NCBI GenBank assembly: GCA_002449955.1
Contig: DJYD01000032.1
Location: 1 to 28,062 of the forward strand
Source: Lachnospiraceae bacterium UBA6987
Lineage (GTDB): Bacteria; Bacillota; Clostridia; Lachnospirales; Lachnospiraceae
Length of the DNA stretch: 28,062 nt
Reading direction: 5' to 3'
The number at the start of each line of letters is the position of its first letter. Positions within the stretch are counted from its first letter, which is position 1. This document shows, piece by piece, positions 14,814 through 21,490 of this stretch. A program made the translations under genes and the position numbers. Under the pieces are notes generated by a model that saw nothing but the letters and a program-made list of their open reading frames with translations, searched no databases and was not told where the DNA came from.

Positions 14814-15643
14814 CGGTAGTCGTAGAAGCCCTGTCCGGACTTGCGGCCGAGCTTGCCGGCGCGGACCATCTTCTTCAGCAGAAGAGCGGGACGATACTTG
14901 GGATCGCCGGTCTCGTTGTAAAGAACGTCCATGATGGCAAGGCAGACGTCAAGGCCGATGAAATCGCCGAGTTCCAGCGGGCCCATCGGGTGGTTGGCGC
15001 CGAGCTTCATGGCCTTGTCGATATCTTCGACAGAGGCAACACCGGTCTCAACAAGGCCGATCGCTTCGTTGATCTCGGGGATCAGGACGCGGTTGACGAC
15101 GAAGCCGGGAGCTTCAGCAACTTCGATCGGATCCTTGCCGATCTCTTTGCTCAGGTTGTAGATGAAGTCGAAGGTCTCCTGGGTGGTGTTCGCACCGCGG
15201 ATGACTTCGATGAGCTTCATGGAAGGAACGGGGTTGAAGAAATGCATGCCGATCACCGGGTGCTTCAGGCCAAGACCCATCTCGGTCACGGACAGAGAAG
15301 AGGTGTTGGTGGCGAAGATGGTGCTCTCTTTGCACATGGCATCGAGTTCGTTCAGCAGTTCGCGCTTGGTGGCCATTTCTTCCTTGACGCATTCGATAAC
15401 CAGATCGGCGTCGGCAGCAGCGGACTTCTCTTCCACAAGGACGTTGGCAAGCAGGGCATCGACGGCTTCCTGGGTCATTTTGCCCTTCTCAACGCGCTTC
15501 TGAAGCGACTTGGCCAGATTGTCTTTGTGACGCTGAGCGGATGCTACGCTGGAAGCGTACATCAGAGCGGTGTGTCCTTTAGCAGCGAAAACCTGAGCGA
15601 TACCGCTGCCCATGGTGCCGGCGCCAAAAATTGCTACTTTCAT
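14807..15643 (-). CDS. hbd: 3-hydroxybutyryl-CoA dehydrogenase
   Basis: A 278-residue enzyme that interconverts (S)-3-hydroxybutyryl-CoA and acetoacetyl-CoA. The Rossmann nucleotide loop is FGAGTMGSGIA (6-16). The catalytic region is GMHFFNPVPSMKLIEV, with His134 and Glu146 as the expected dyad, and ATNTSSLS at 111-118 binds the substrate. The C-terminal dimer domain has GANHPMGPLELGDFIGLD and LGRKSGQGFYDY. At the end of the second beta strand, where NAD-dependent enzymes carry Asp, the sequence is LMYASS with no acidic residue, so NADP(H) use is possible. AGGAGG precedes the ATG by 8-9 bases. It follows crt on the same strand after a 120-base gap filled with palindromic repeats. Confidence 0.95.
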   Translation of the reverse strand: MKVAIFGAGTMGSGIAQVFAAKGHTALMYASSVASAQRHKDNLAKSLQKRVEKGKMTQEAVDALLANVLVEEKSAAADADLVIECVKEEMATKRELLNELDAMCKESTIFATNTSSLSVTEMGLGLKHPVIGMHFFNPVPSMKLIEVIRGANTTQETFDFIYNLSKEIGKDPIEVAEAPGFVVNRVLIPEINEAIGLVETGVASVEDIDKAMKLGANHPMGPLELGDFIGLDVCLAIMDVLYNETGDPKYRPALLLKKMVRAGKLGRKSGQGFYDYRK

Positions 15644-15679
15644 AGTTGGATTCCTCCTAAAATATAATTCTTCTTATTG

Positions 15680-15716
15680 AGATCCCCACGTCGGCCTTAC
15701 GGCCTCCTCGGGATGA
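15680..15716. repeat. Palindromic intergenic repeat 1 between crt and hbd
   Basis: ATCCC (15682-15686) with GGGAT (15710-15714) encloses an inner GGCC-TTAC-GGCC hairpin (15693-15704). On the - strand it reads GTCATCCCGAGGAGGCC...GACGTGGGGATC, a pattern like REP-like repeats dispersed in Clostridia. It lies in the gap between crt and hbd. Confidence 0.7.
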
Positions 15717-15726
15717 CAGTCTGTTG

Positions 15727-15770
15727 TTTGTCATTGCGAGGGCACGAAGTGCCCGTGGCAATCTTATTTG
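15727..15770. repeat. Palindromic intergenic repeat 2 overlapping the crt stop codon
   Basis: GGGCAC-GAA-GTGCCC (15740-15754) is enclosed by TTGC (15734-15737) and GCAA (15758-15761). The element starts TTTGTCATTGCGAGG and ends GGCAATCTTATTTG. Its TTA (15764-15766) is the crt stop codon. A diverged copy ends in the same way on the hbd stop codon. Confidence 0.75.
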
Positions 15771-16540
15771 TTGATAAATCCCGTGGGTTTCCTTTTTTCG
15801 AGGAAGGCGCCCATGCCTTCCTTCTGATCGGCTGTCTCGAAGCAGGAGCCGAAAAGCTTTTCTTCAAGGGCTACGGCTTCTTCAATGGGCAGATCCAGGC
15901 CTTCGGTGATGGCCTTCTTGGAGGCACGGACTGCGATCGGAGCGTTCGCGGCGATTCGGGCGGCCATCTTCTGGGCGGCGGGCATCAGCTCGTCATGCGG
16001 GTAGACCGCATTCACAAGGCCGATGCGGAAAGCGTCGTCTGCCTTGATGTTGCGGGCAGTCAGGATCATTTCCTTCGCAATGTTCGGACCCACGATGCGG
16101 GCAAGTCTCTGCGTGCCGCCGAAGCCGGGGGTGATGCCGAGACCGACCTCGGGCTGACCGAACACGGCGTTATCGGCGCACAGGCGAATGTCGCAGGCCA
16201 TGGAGAGCTCGCAGCCGCCGCCTAAGGCGAAACCGTTCACCGCAGCAATTGTGGGAATCGGAAAATGTTCAAGTTTAAGAAAAACATCGTTGCCTTTCTT
16301 GCCGAAAGCCTGGCCCTGCTCTTTGGTCAGGGTGCTCATCTCGGCGATATCGGCGCCGGCCACAAAGGACTTTTCACCGGAACCGGTGACGATCAGGCAG
16401 CGGATCGTTTCAAGATCGACGTTGTCAAGGATCTCGTTCAGCTCGTCCAGCACCTGGCTGCAGAGCGCATTGAGCGCCTTCGGCCGGTTGATCGTAATCG
16501 TACCGATGCTGCCGCTTGCTTCATAAAGAACCATCTCCAT
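15764..16540 (-). CDS. crt: Crotonase (3-hydroxybutyryl-CoA dehydratase / enoyl-CoA hydratase)
   Basis: A 258-residue crotonase-fold enzyme that hydrates crotonyl-CoA to 3-hydroxybutyryl-CoA. The two catalytic glutamates are present: Glu111 in LGGGCELSMACD and Glu131 in GQPEVGLGITPGFGGTQRL. The oxyanion-hole segments are FVAGADI (about 59-65) and GFALGGG (103-109). The start MEMVLYEASGSIG is chosen because AAGGAG lies about 10 bases upstream; an in-frame ATG further upstream at 16567 would overlap that site. The gene is first in a crt-hbd unit, transcribed away from gctA. It connects crotonyl-CoA made by the hydroxyglutarate pathway with acetoacetyl-CoA. Confidence 0.94.
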   Translation of the reverse strand: MEMVLYEASGSIGTITINRPKALNALCSQVLDELNEILDNVDLETIRCLIVTGSGEKSFVAGADIAEMSTLTKEQGQAFGKKGNDVFLKLEHFPIPTIAAVNGFALGGGCELSMACDIRLCADNAVFGQPEVGLGITPGFGGTQRLARIVGPNIAKEMILTARNIKADDAFRIGLVNAVYPHDELMPAAQKMAARIAANAPIAVRASKKAITEGLDLPIEEAVALEEKLFGSCFETADQKEGMGAFLEKRKPTGFINK

Positions 16541-16595
16541 AATGGGGACTCCTTTCCTACACATCACGCCTTAAGAGACGCATATTACCAGAGTT

Positions 16596-16625
16596 ATTTT
16601 ATGCTGACGGAAGGGCTTATGTCAA
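16596..16625 (-). promoter_or_regulatory. Promoter of crt-hbd
   Basis: On the - strand, TTGACA (16625-16620), an 18-base spacer and TAAAAT (16601-16596), about 50 bases before the crt start codon. Confidence 0.7.
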
Positions 16626-16682
16626 GTGAAAAAACGGAAAACAGACGGCAAGGACCCCAGGAATCTTTTATGATGCGGGCAG

Positions 16683-16692
16683 GGTTATAACC
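16683..16692. promoter_or_regulatory. Perfect palindrome in the crt/gctA divergent region
   Basis: GGTTATAACC is a perfect 10-base palindrome midway between the two divergent promoters (57 bases upstream of the gctA -35 box). It is a candidate operator; no known regulator site is recognised. Confidence 0.35.
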
Positions 16693-16726
16693 AAAAACAA
16701 ATAGGACAAAAAACGTCTTTCAAAAA

Positions 16727-16753
16727 GTCAATTTTCGCGCACTTTAAATTGAC
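16727..16753. promoter_or_regulatory. Inverted repeat overlapping the gctA -35 box
   Basis: GTCAATTT (16727-16734) and AAATTGAC (16746-16753) are perfect inverted 8-base arms separated by 11 bases. The right arm includes most of the gctA -35 box, so a dimeric protein bound here would be expected to block the promoter. No known regulator site is recognised. Confidence 0.5.
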
Positions 16754-16777
16754 AATCGAACACTTCCTTGCTATTAT
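16749..16777 (+). promoter_or_regulatory. Promoter of the gct-gcd-hgd operon
   Basis: TTGACA (16749-16754), a 17-base spacer and TATTAT (16772-16777), a near-consensus sigma-A promoter. The predicted start near 16784 gives a leader of about 36 bases with AAAGGAG at 16803-16809. Confidence 0.85.
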
Positions 16778-16819
16778 AAACTCGAATATATATGATAAGC
16801 CGAAAGGAGATATCATTTT

Positions 16820-17917
16820 ATGAACAAAGTATGTAGCTTATCGGAAGCCGTTGAGAAGTACGTACAAAACGGCGACACCATTTGCTTCGGCGGCTTTACC
16901 ACCAACCGGAAGCCCTATGCTGCGGCGTATGAAATTCTGCGCCAGGGCAAGGGTGACTTTACGGTCTGGGCAGGACCTGCCGGCGGTGACTGGGACATGC
17001 TGATCGGCGAAGGCCGTGTAAAAGTGTACATCAACTGCTACACTGCCAACTCCGGTTACACCAACGTTTCCCGTCGTTTCCGCGCCGCGATCGAGAAGGG
17101 CGAGATCATTTACGAAGACTACAGCCAGGACGTCCTGATGCTGCAGCTGCACGCCGCTTCCCTCGGTCTGCCTTTCCTGCCTGTCCGTCTGATGATGGGC
17201 TCCGGTCTGTGCGAATACTGGGGCATCAGCGAAGAGAAGCGCAAAGAGCTTCCCAGCGTTGACGACCTGAAACTGGCCTATGTTGATAACCCCTTCAACC
17301 CCGGCGAGAAGGTCGTTGCGGTTCCCGTACCGAAGCTTGACTGCGCGATCATCCATGTGCAGCAGGCCTCCCCGGACGGCACCTGCATCATCATGGGCGA
17401 TGAATTCCACGACGTCGACATCGCGGTCGCCGCGAAGCGCACCATCGTGACCTGCGAAGAGATCGTCAGCGACGAATACATCCGCCGCGACCCGAGCGCG
17501 ACCAAGATCTTCGGCGAATGCGTCGATGCCGTCGTCCGCGCACCTTTCGGCGCATGGCCCAGCCAGTGCTATGGCTACTATGATAATGATGACAAGGTCC
17601 TGAAGGAATACGACAAGGCTTCCAATTATGTGGATGCTGCCGATGCTGCCCAGAAGCTTGCCAAGGCTGCTGCGAAGGCCCGCAAGGCTGCGGATGCCAA
17701 GCCCGGTGATGAGAAGCTGGAAGCGGCTGCTGTGAAGGCCGAGCAGGCGGCGAAGGATGCTGCCGACGGCACGAAAGTCCCCGAAACCTTCAAGGATTAC
17801 CTGGACAAGTACGTCTACGGTGTCAAGACTCATGAAGAGCTGTTAGATGTCATCGGCGGCAAGCGCCTGACGGATCTGCGGATCGAACCGCACCTCGGCT
17901 ATTCCACGAGACACTAA
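16820..17917 (+). CDS. gctA: Glutaconate CoA-transferase subunit A, with an Ala/Lys-rich insertion
   Basis: A 365-residue subunit of the CoA-transferase that moves CoA from acetyl-CoA or glutaconyl-CoA to (R)-2-hydroxyglutarate. Family motifs are clear: GGFTTNRKPYAA (24-35), GPAGGDWDMLIG (52-63), YINCYTANSGYTNVSRRFR (70-88), MGSGLCEYWGIS and IIHVQQASPDGT. The A. fermentans subunit is about 320 residues. The extra length is an insertion at about residues 270-321 (bases 17627-17782) between YDKAS and FKDYLDKYVYG, in which about 20 of 49 residues are Ala, with many Lys, Asp and Glu. The remaining C-terminus resembles the family again. ATG 16820 is preceded by AAAGGAG. It is the first gene of the operon, 20 bases before gctB. 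Confidence 0.95.
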   Translation: MNKVCSLSEAVEKYVQNGDTICFGGFTTNRKPYAAAYEILRQGKGDFTVWAGPAGGDWDMLIGEGRVKVYINCYTANSGYTNVSRRFRAAIEKGEIIYEDYSQDVLMLQLHAASLGLPFLPVRLMMGSGLCEYWGISEEKRKELPSVDDLKLAYVDNPFNPGEKVVAVPVPKLDCAIIHVQQASPDGTCIIMGDEFHDVDIAVAAKRTIVTCEEIVSDEYIRRDPSATKIFGECVDAVVRAPFGAWPSQCYGYYDNDDKVLKEYDKASNYVDAADAAQKLAKAAAKARKAADAKPGDEKLEAAAVKAEQAAKDAADGTKVPETFKDYLDKYVYGVKTHEELLDVIGGKRLTDLRIEPHLGYSTRH

Positions 17918-17937
17918 GGACAGGAGGCAAGAGAACA

Positions 17938-18753
17938 ATGTTTGATTACAAAAAAGTCGGATATACGATGTCCGAAATGCAGGCTTATGCCATTGCAAAG
18001 AACATCAAAGAAAACCAGATCGTTATCGTCGGCACGGGCCTGCCGCTTATCGGCGCCTCTCTGGCCAAGGCCGTGATCTGCCCCAGCTGCCATCCCATCG
18101 TGGAGAGCGGTCTGATGGACTGCTCGCCCGTGGAAGTGCCGCGTTCTGTCGGCGACCTCCGCTTCATGGCGCACTGCGCCGTGCAGTGGCCGAACATCCG
18201 CTTCGTGGGCTTCGAAGCCAACGAGTGGCTGCATGACACCGACCGTCTGATCGCCTTCATCGGCGGCGCCCAGATCGACCCTTACGGCAACGTGAACTCC
18301 ACCTGCATCTACGGCAAGGGCGATTATGTGAAGCCTCAGGTACGCTTCACCGGTTCCGGCGGCGCGAACGGTATTGCGGGCTTCTGCAATACCATCATCA
18401 TGATCAAGCTCGACAAGACGAAATTCGTGAATAAAGTCGACTACATCACCAGCTGCGGCTGGATGGACGGCCCTGGCGGACGTGAAAAGGTCGGCCTGCC
18501 CGGCAACCGCGGCCCGCAGATGGTCGTTACCGACATGGGCATCATGAAGTTCGACGAAGAGACCAAGAGAATGTATCTGGCCTACTACTATCCTTACACC
18601 ACGCCCGAAGAGATCAAGGCCGCGATCCCGGATTTCCCGCTGATCGTCGACGATCGTGCACAGCTGATGGAAGGCCCTACCCCGGACATCATCCGCACCA
18701 TCCGCGAGGACATCGACCCCGGCCAGGCGTTCATCAAGGTGCCGAAGGCCTGA
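17938..18753 (+). CDS. gctB: Glutaconate CoA-transferase subunit B
   Basis: A 271-residue catalytic subunit. Glu56 in CHPIVESGLMDC matches the catalytic Glu54 of the A. fermentans beta subunit, which forms the glutamyl-CoA thioester. Other conserved blocks are VGTGLPLIGAS (31-41), CSPVEVPRSVGDLRFMAHC, FIGGAQIDPYGNVNST, RFTGSGGANGIA and the C-terminus IREDIDPGQAFIKVP. The length matches the family (about 266). AGGAGG lies 10 bases upstream of ATG 17938. It is 20 bases from gctA and 30 from gcdA, so it is in the same transcript. It works as a heteromer with GctA in the cytosol. Confidence 0.97.
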   Translation: MFDYKKVGYTMSEMQAYAIAKNIKENQIVIVGTGLPLIGASLAKAVICPSCHPIVESGLMDCSPVEVPRSVGDLRFMAHCAVQWPNIRFVGFEANEWLHDTDRLIAFIGGAQIDPYGNVNSTCIYGKGDYVKPQVRFTGSGGANGIAGFCNTIIMIKLDKTKFVNKVDYITSCGWMDGPGGREKVGLPGNRGPQMVVTDMGIMKFDEETKRMYLAYYYPYTTPEEIKAAIPDFPLIVDDRAQLMEGPTPDIIRTIREDIDPGQAFIKVPKA

Positions 18754-18783
18754 TTCTTTAAATAATTGGAGGAAATTGCAAAT

Positions 18784-20556
18784 ATGGGCTTTTATTCTAT
18801 GCCTCGCTACTTCCAGGCGATGCCGCAGGTCGGCAAACCGCTGCGCGCCCAGAAGCAGGAGAACATCCAGAAGATCCTGACCATTGAAGAAGACGTCCGT
18901 CGCATTGCTGCCGAAGCGATTGCGAACGGCAAACCCGATGACAAGGTCCACGCCTCCGGCGAATGGACTGCCATGGAACGTCTGGCTGCCCTTGTTGATC
19001 CCGGCACCTGGTGCCCGCTCAACAGCCTGTACAATCCGGAACACAACAGTGAAGGCTCCACCGCCATCATCAAGGGTCTCGGCCGCATCTCCGGCCGCTG
19101 GGCCGTGATCGTTGCTTCTGATAATAAGAAGCTGGCCGGCGCCTGGATTCCCGGACAGGCCGATAACCTGCTGCGTGCTTCCGATACCGCGAAGTGCCTG
19201 CACATTCCGCTTGTGTACGTCCTGAACTGCTCCGGCGTTAAGCTGGATGCTCAGGAGAAGGTATATCCGAACCGCCGCGGCGGTGGTACACCTTTCTACC
19301 GCAACACTGAACTGGAACAGCTCGGTGTCCCGGTCATCGTCGGCATCTACGGGACCAACCCGGCCGGCGGCGGCTATCACTCCATCAGCCCGACCATTCT
19401 GATCGCGCATGAGAAGGCCAACATGGCTGTCGGCGGCGCCGGCATCGTGGGCGGCATGAACCCGAAGGGCTATGTGGATGAGGAAGCGGCGGAAGCGCTG
19501 ATCCAGGCCGGCAAGGGCCTCGTGGCGACGCCTCCGGGATCCGTTCCGATCCACTACGGCGAGACCGGTTTCTTCCGCGAAGTATACGGCACCGAAGAAG
19601 GCGTGCTGGAAGGCATCAAGAAGTTCATGTCCTTCCTGCCGGCCTACAATCCGGAATTCTTCCGCGTGGACGATCCGAGCCTTCCCGCTCTCGATCCGAA
19701 CGATCTGTACAGCCTGATCCCGATGGATATGAAGCAGATCTATGATATCTACGATGTCATCGGCCGTCTGTTTGACAAGAGCCAGTTCCTGGAATACAAG
19801 AAGGGCTACGGTCCGGAAATCGTTGCCGGTCTGGCAAAGGCTGAAGGCCTGCTCGTCGGTGTCATCGCCAACACCCAGGGCCTGCTGCTTAACTATCCGG
19901 AATACAAGACCGGTGCCGTGGGCATCGGCGGCAAGCTCTATCGTCAGGGCCTGCTGAAGATGAACGAATTCGTGACGCTCTGCAGCCGCGACAAGATCCC
20001 GATCGTCTGGATCCAGGATACCACCGGTATCGATGTCGGCGACGACGCCGAGAAGGCTGAGCTGCTTGGTCTTGGTCAGTCCCTGATCTATTCCATCCAG
20101 AACAGCAAGATCCCGCAGATGGAGATCACGCTCCGCAAGGGTACCGCTGCGGCTCACTATGTCATGGGCGGCCCTCAGGGCAACGACACCAACGCCTTCA
20201 CGATCGGCACGGCCGGCACCGAGATCTACGTCATGCACGGCGAGACCGCTGCTGCTGCCATGTACTCCCGCAGACTGGCGAAGGAAGCCAAGGAAGGCAA
20301 GTCCCATGAGGAAACCATCGCGAAGATGAACAAGATGATCCAGGATTACGCCGCGAAGTCCCGCCCGCAGGCCTGCGCACAGCTTGGTCTTGTGGATGAG
20401 ATCGTGAACATGAATATGATGCGCAACTACGTTGTGGCCTTTGCATATTCCTGCTATCAGAATCCGGAACACATCTGCCCGTTCCATCAGATGATCACGC
20501 CTCGTGCGATCCGCGATTTCAACACCTTTGTGAACAAGAAGAACATTCCGTACTAA
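18784..20556 (+). CDS. gcdA: Glutaconyl-CoA decarboxylase alpha subunit (carboxyltransferase)
   Basis: A 590-residue subunit that transfers the carboxyl group of glutaconyl-CoA to biotin, giving crotonyl-CoA. The length and ends match the A. fermentans protein (about 587 residues; MGFYSMPRYFQ start). It has the two-half crotonase-like carboxyltransferase fold: SDNKKLAGAWIPGQ and NRRGGGTPFYRN, then IYGTNPAGGGYHSISP with AVGGAGIVGGMNPKG, and in the second half IVWIQDTTGIDVGDDAEKAELLG and AAHYVMGGPQGNDTNAF. ATG 18784 is preceded by GGAGG 11 bases away; an in-frame TTG at 18766 overlaps that site and is rejected. The membrane Na+ pump (GcdB), biotin carrier (GcdC) and small subunit (GcdD) are not in the window, as is also known for the A. 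fermentans operon. Confidence 0.97.
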   Translation: MGFYSMPRYFQAMPQVGKPLRAQKQENIQKILTIEEDVRRIAAEAIANGKPDDKVHASGEWTAMERLAALVDPGTWCPLNSLYNPEHNSEGSTAIIKGLGRISGRWAVIVASDNKKLAGAWIPGQADNLLRASDTAKCLHIPLVYVLNCSGVKLDAQEKVYPNRRGGGTPFYRNTELEQLGVPVIVGIYGTNPAGGGYHSISPTILIAHEKANMAVGGAGIVGGMNPKGYVDEEAAEALIQAGKGLVATPPGSVPIHYGETGFFREVYGTEEGVLEGIKKFMSFLPAYNPEFFRVDDPSLPALDPNDLYSLIPMDMKQIYDIYDVIGRLFDKSQFLEYKKGYGPEIVAGLAKAEGLLVGVIANTQGLLLNYPEYKTGAVGIGGKLYRQGLLKMNEFVTLCSRDKIPIVWIQDTTGIDVGDDAEKAELLGLGQSLIYSIQNSKIPQMEITLRKGTAAAHYVMGGPQGNDTNAFTIGTAGTEIYVMHGETAAAAMYSRRLAKEAKEGKSHEETIAKMNKMIQDYAAKSRPQACAQLGLVDEIVNMNMMRNYVVAFAYSCYQNPEHICPFHQMITPRAIRDFNTFVNKKNIPY

Positions 20557-20571
20557 ATAGGAATCATGAGG

Positions 20572-20604
20572 ACCCTCCCCGACATCGAAAGAGCCGGGGA
20601 GGGT
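20572..20604 (+). other. GC-rich intercistronic hairpin between gcdA and hgdC
   Basis: ACCCTCCCCG (20572-20581) pairs perfectly over 10 bp with CGGGGAGGGT (20595-20604) around a 13-base loop. No T-run follows, so full termination is unlikely. It lies 16 bases after the gcdA stop and 18 bases before the hgdC ribosome binding site. An RNA-stability or processing element is the likely role. Confidence 0.75.
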
Positions 20605-20631
20605 GCCGAATGAAATGAGGCAGGAGGTCTC

Positions 20632-21426
20632 ATGAGCATTTACACCTTAGGCATCGATGTCGGCTCGACCGCGTCGAAGTGCATTATTTTAAAAGACGGC
20701 ACGGAGATCGTCGGCAAATCGCTGATCGATGTCGGCGCCGGCACCAGCGGCCCTGCGAGAGCGATCGAAGCCGCGTTTGAAAGCTGCGGCATGAAGGCTT
20801 CCGACATGGCCTACACGCTGGCCACCGGCTATGGCCGCAACTCCCTGGAAAACATCGCGGATTCTCAGATGAGTGAGCTGTCCTGCCATGCGAAGGGCGC
20901 ATCCTTCCTGTTCCCGGATGTCAGAACAGTTATCGATATCGGCGGTCAGGACGTGAAGGCCCTGCATATCGAAAACGGTGCGATGGTCAATTTCCAGATG
21001 AACGATAAATGTGCCGCCGGCACGGGTCGTTTCCTGGACGTCATGGCCAAGGTCCTGGAAGTCGAGGTCAACGATCTCGGCGATCTCGGCGCGCAGTCAA
21101 CGAAGCGCATTGCCATCAGCTCCACCTGCACGGTCTTCGCCGAAAGCGAAGTCATCAGCCAGCTGTCCATGGGCACCGATAAGCGCGACATCATCAACGG
21201 CATCCATCATTCGGTTGCGAACCGCGTGGTGGGCCTTGTCAACCGCATCGGCGTGCAGGACCGCGTGGTCATGACCGGCGGCGTGGCGCAGAACAAGGGC
21301 ATCGTGGCAGCGCTGGAAGAGGGACTCGGGCATACGGTCTATACCAGTCCGCTTACTCAGTACAATGGTGCGCTCGGTGCAGCTCTGTTCGCCTATCAGA
21401 AGGCGTTGAGAAACGTAAATAAGTGA
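20632..21426 (+). CDS. hgdC: (R)-2-hydroxyglutaryl-CoA dehydratase activator (archerase)
   Basis: A 264-residue member of the BcrAD/BadFG ATPase family with an ASKHA fold. The homodimer holds one [4Fe-4S] cluster and uses ATP hydrolysis to inject one electron into the HgdAB dehydratase. Cluster ligands Cys127 in NDKCAAGTGRF and Cys166 in SSTCTVFAE are at the same numbers as in the A. fermentans protein. Nucleotide-binding motifs are GIDVGSTASKC (7-17), TVIDIGGQDVKA (99-110) and VMTGGVAQNKG. AGGAGG lies four bases upstream of ATG 20632. The gene follows gcdA after a 75-base gap with a hairpin. The protein is expected to be highly oxygen-sensitive and needed only in small amounts, which fits a control point upstream. 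Confidence 0.97.
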   Translation: MSIYTLGIDVGSTASKCIILKDGTEIVGKSLIDVGAGTSGPARAIEAAFESCGMKASDMAYTLATGYGRNSLENIADSQMSELSCHAKGASFLFPDVRTVIDIGGQDVKALHIENGAMVNFQMNDKCAAGTGRFLDVMAKVLEVEVNDLGDLGAQSTKRIAISSTCTVFAESEVISQLSMGTDKRDIINGIHHSVANRVVGLVNRIGVQDRVVMTGGVAQNKGIVAALEEGLGHTVYTSPLTQYNGALGAALFAYQKALRNVNK

Positions 21427-21434
21427 ACAATATA

Positions 21435-21469
21435 GACAGCAAATACCCATAAGGCAGCTGTCGGTATTT
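21435..21469 (+). promoter_or_regulatory. Two mutually exclusive hairpins between hgdC and hgdA
   Basis: GACAGC (21435-21440) can pair with GCTGTC (21457-21462), and AAATACC (21441-21447) can pair with GGTATTT (21463-21469). The two pairings interleave with no linker, so they probably exclude each other. The second ends five bases before the hgdA ribosome binding site (GAGGAGG, 21474-21480). Confidence 0.4.
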
Positions 21470-21490
21470 TATAGAGGAGGAAGTTTTTTT

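Noticed and set aside
16727..16753. Rex or CodY operator upstream of gctA
   Set aside because: The arms GTCAATTT/AAATTGAC do not match the TTGTTAA-type Rex motif or the AATTTTCWGAAAATT CodY motif; a named regulator cannot be supported.
18766..18783. Upstream TTG start for gcdA (adds six residues)
   Set aside because: The TTG overlaps the GGAGG ribosome binding site. The ATG at 18784 gives MGFYSMPRYFQ, the start known for the family.
17914..20487. 857-codon - strand open frame opposite gctB and gcdA
   Set aside because: A shadow of highly conserved + strand enzymes; composition typical of a mirrored codon frame.
21435..21469. H-type pseudoknot before hgdA
   Set aside because: The two pairings interleave but the connecting loops would be zero bases long, which is sterically unlikely; kept only as alternative hairpins.
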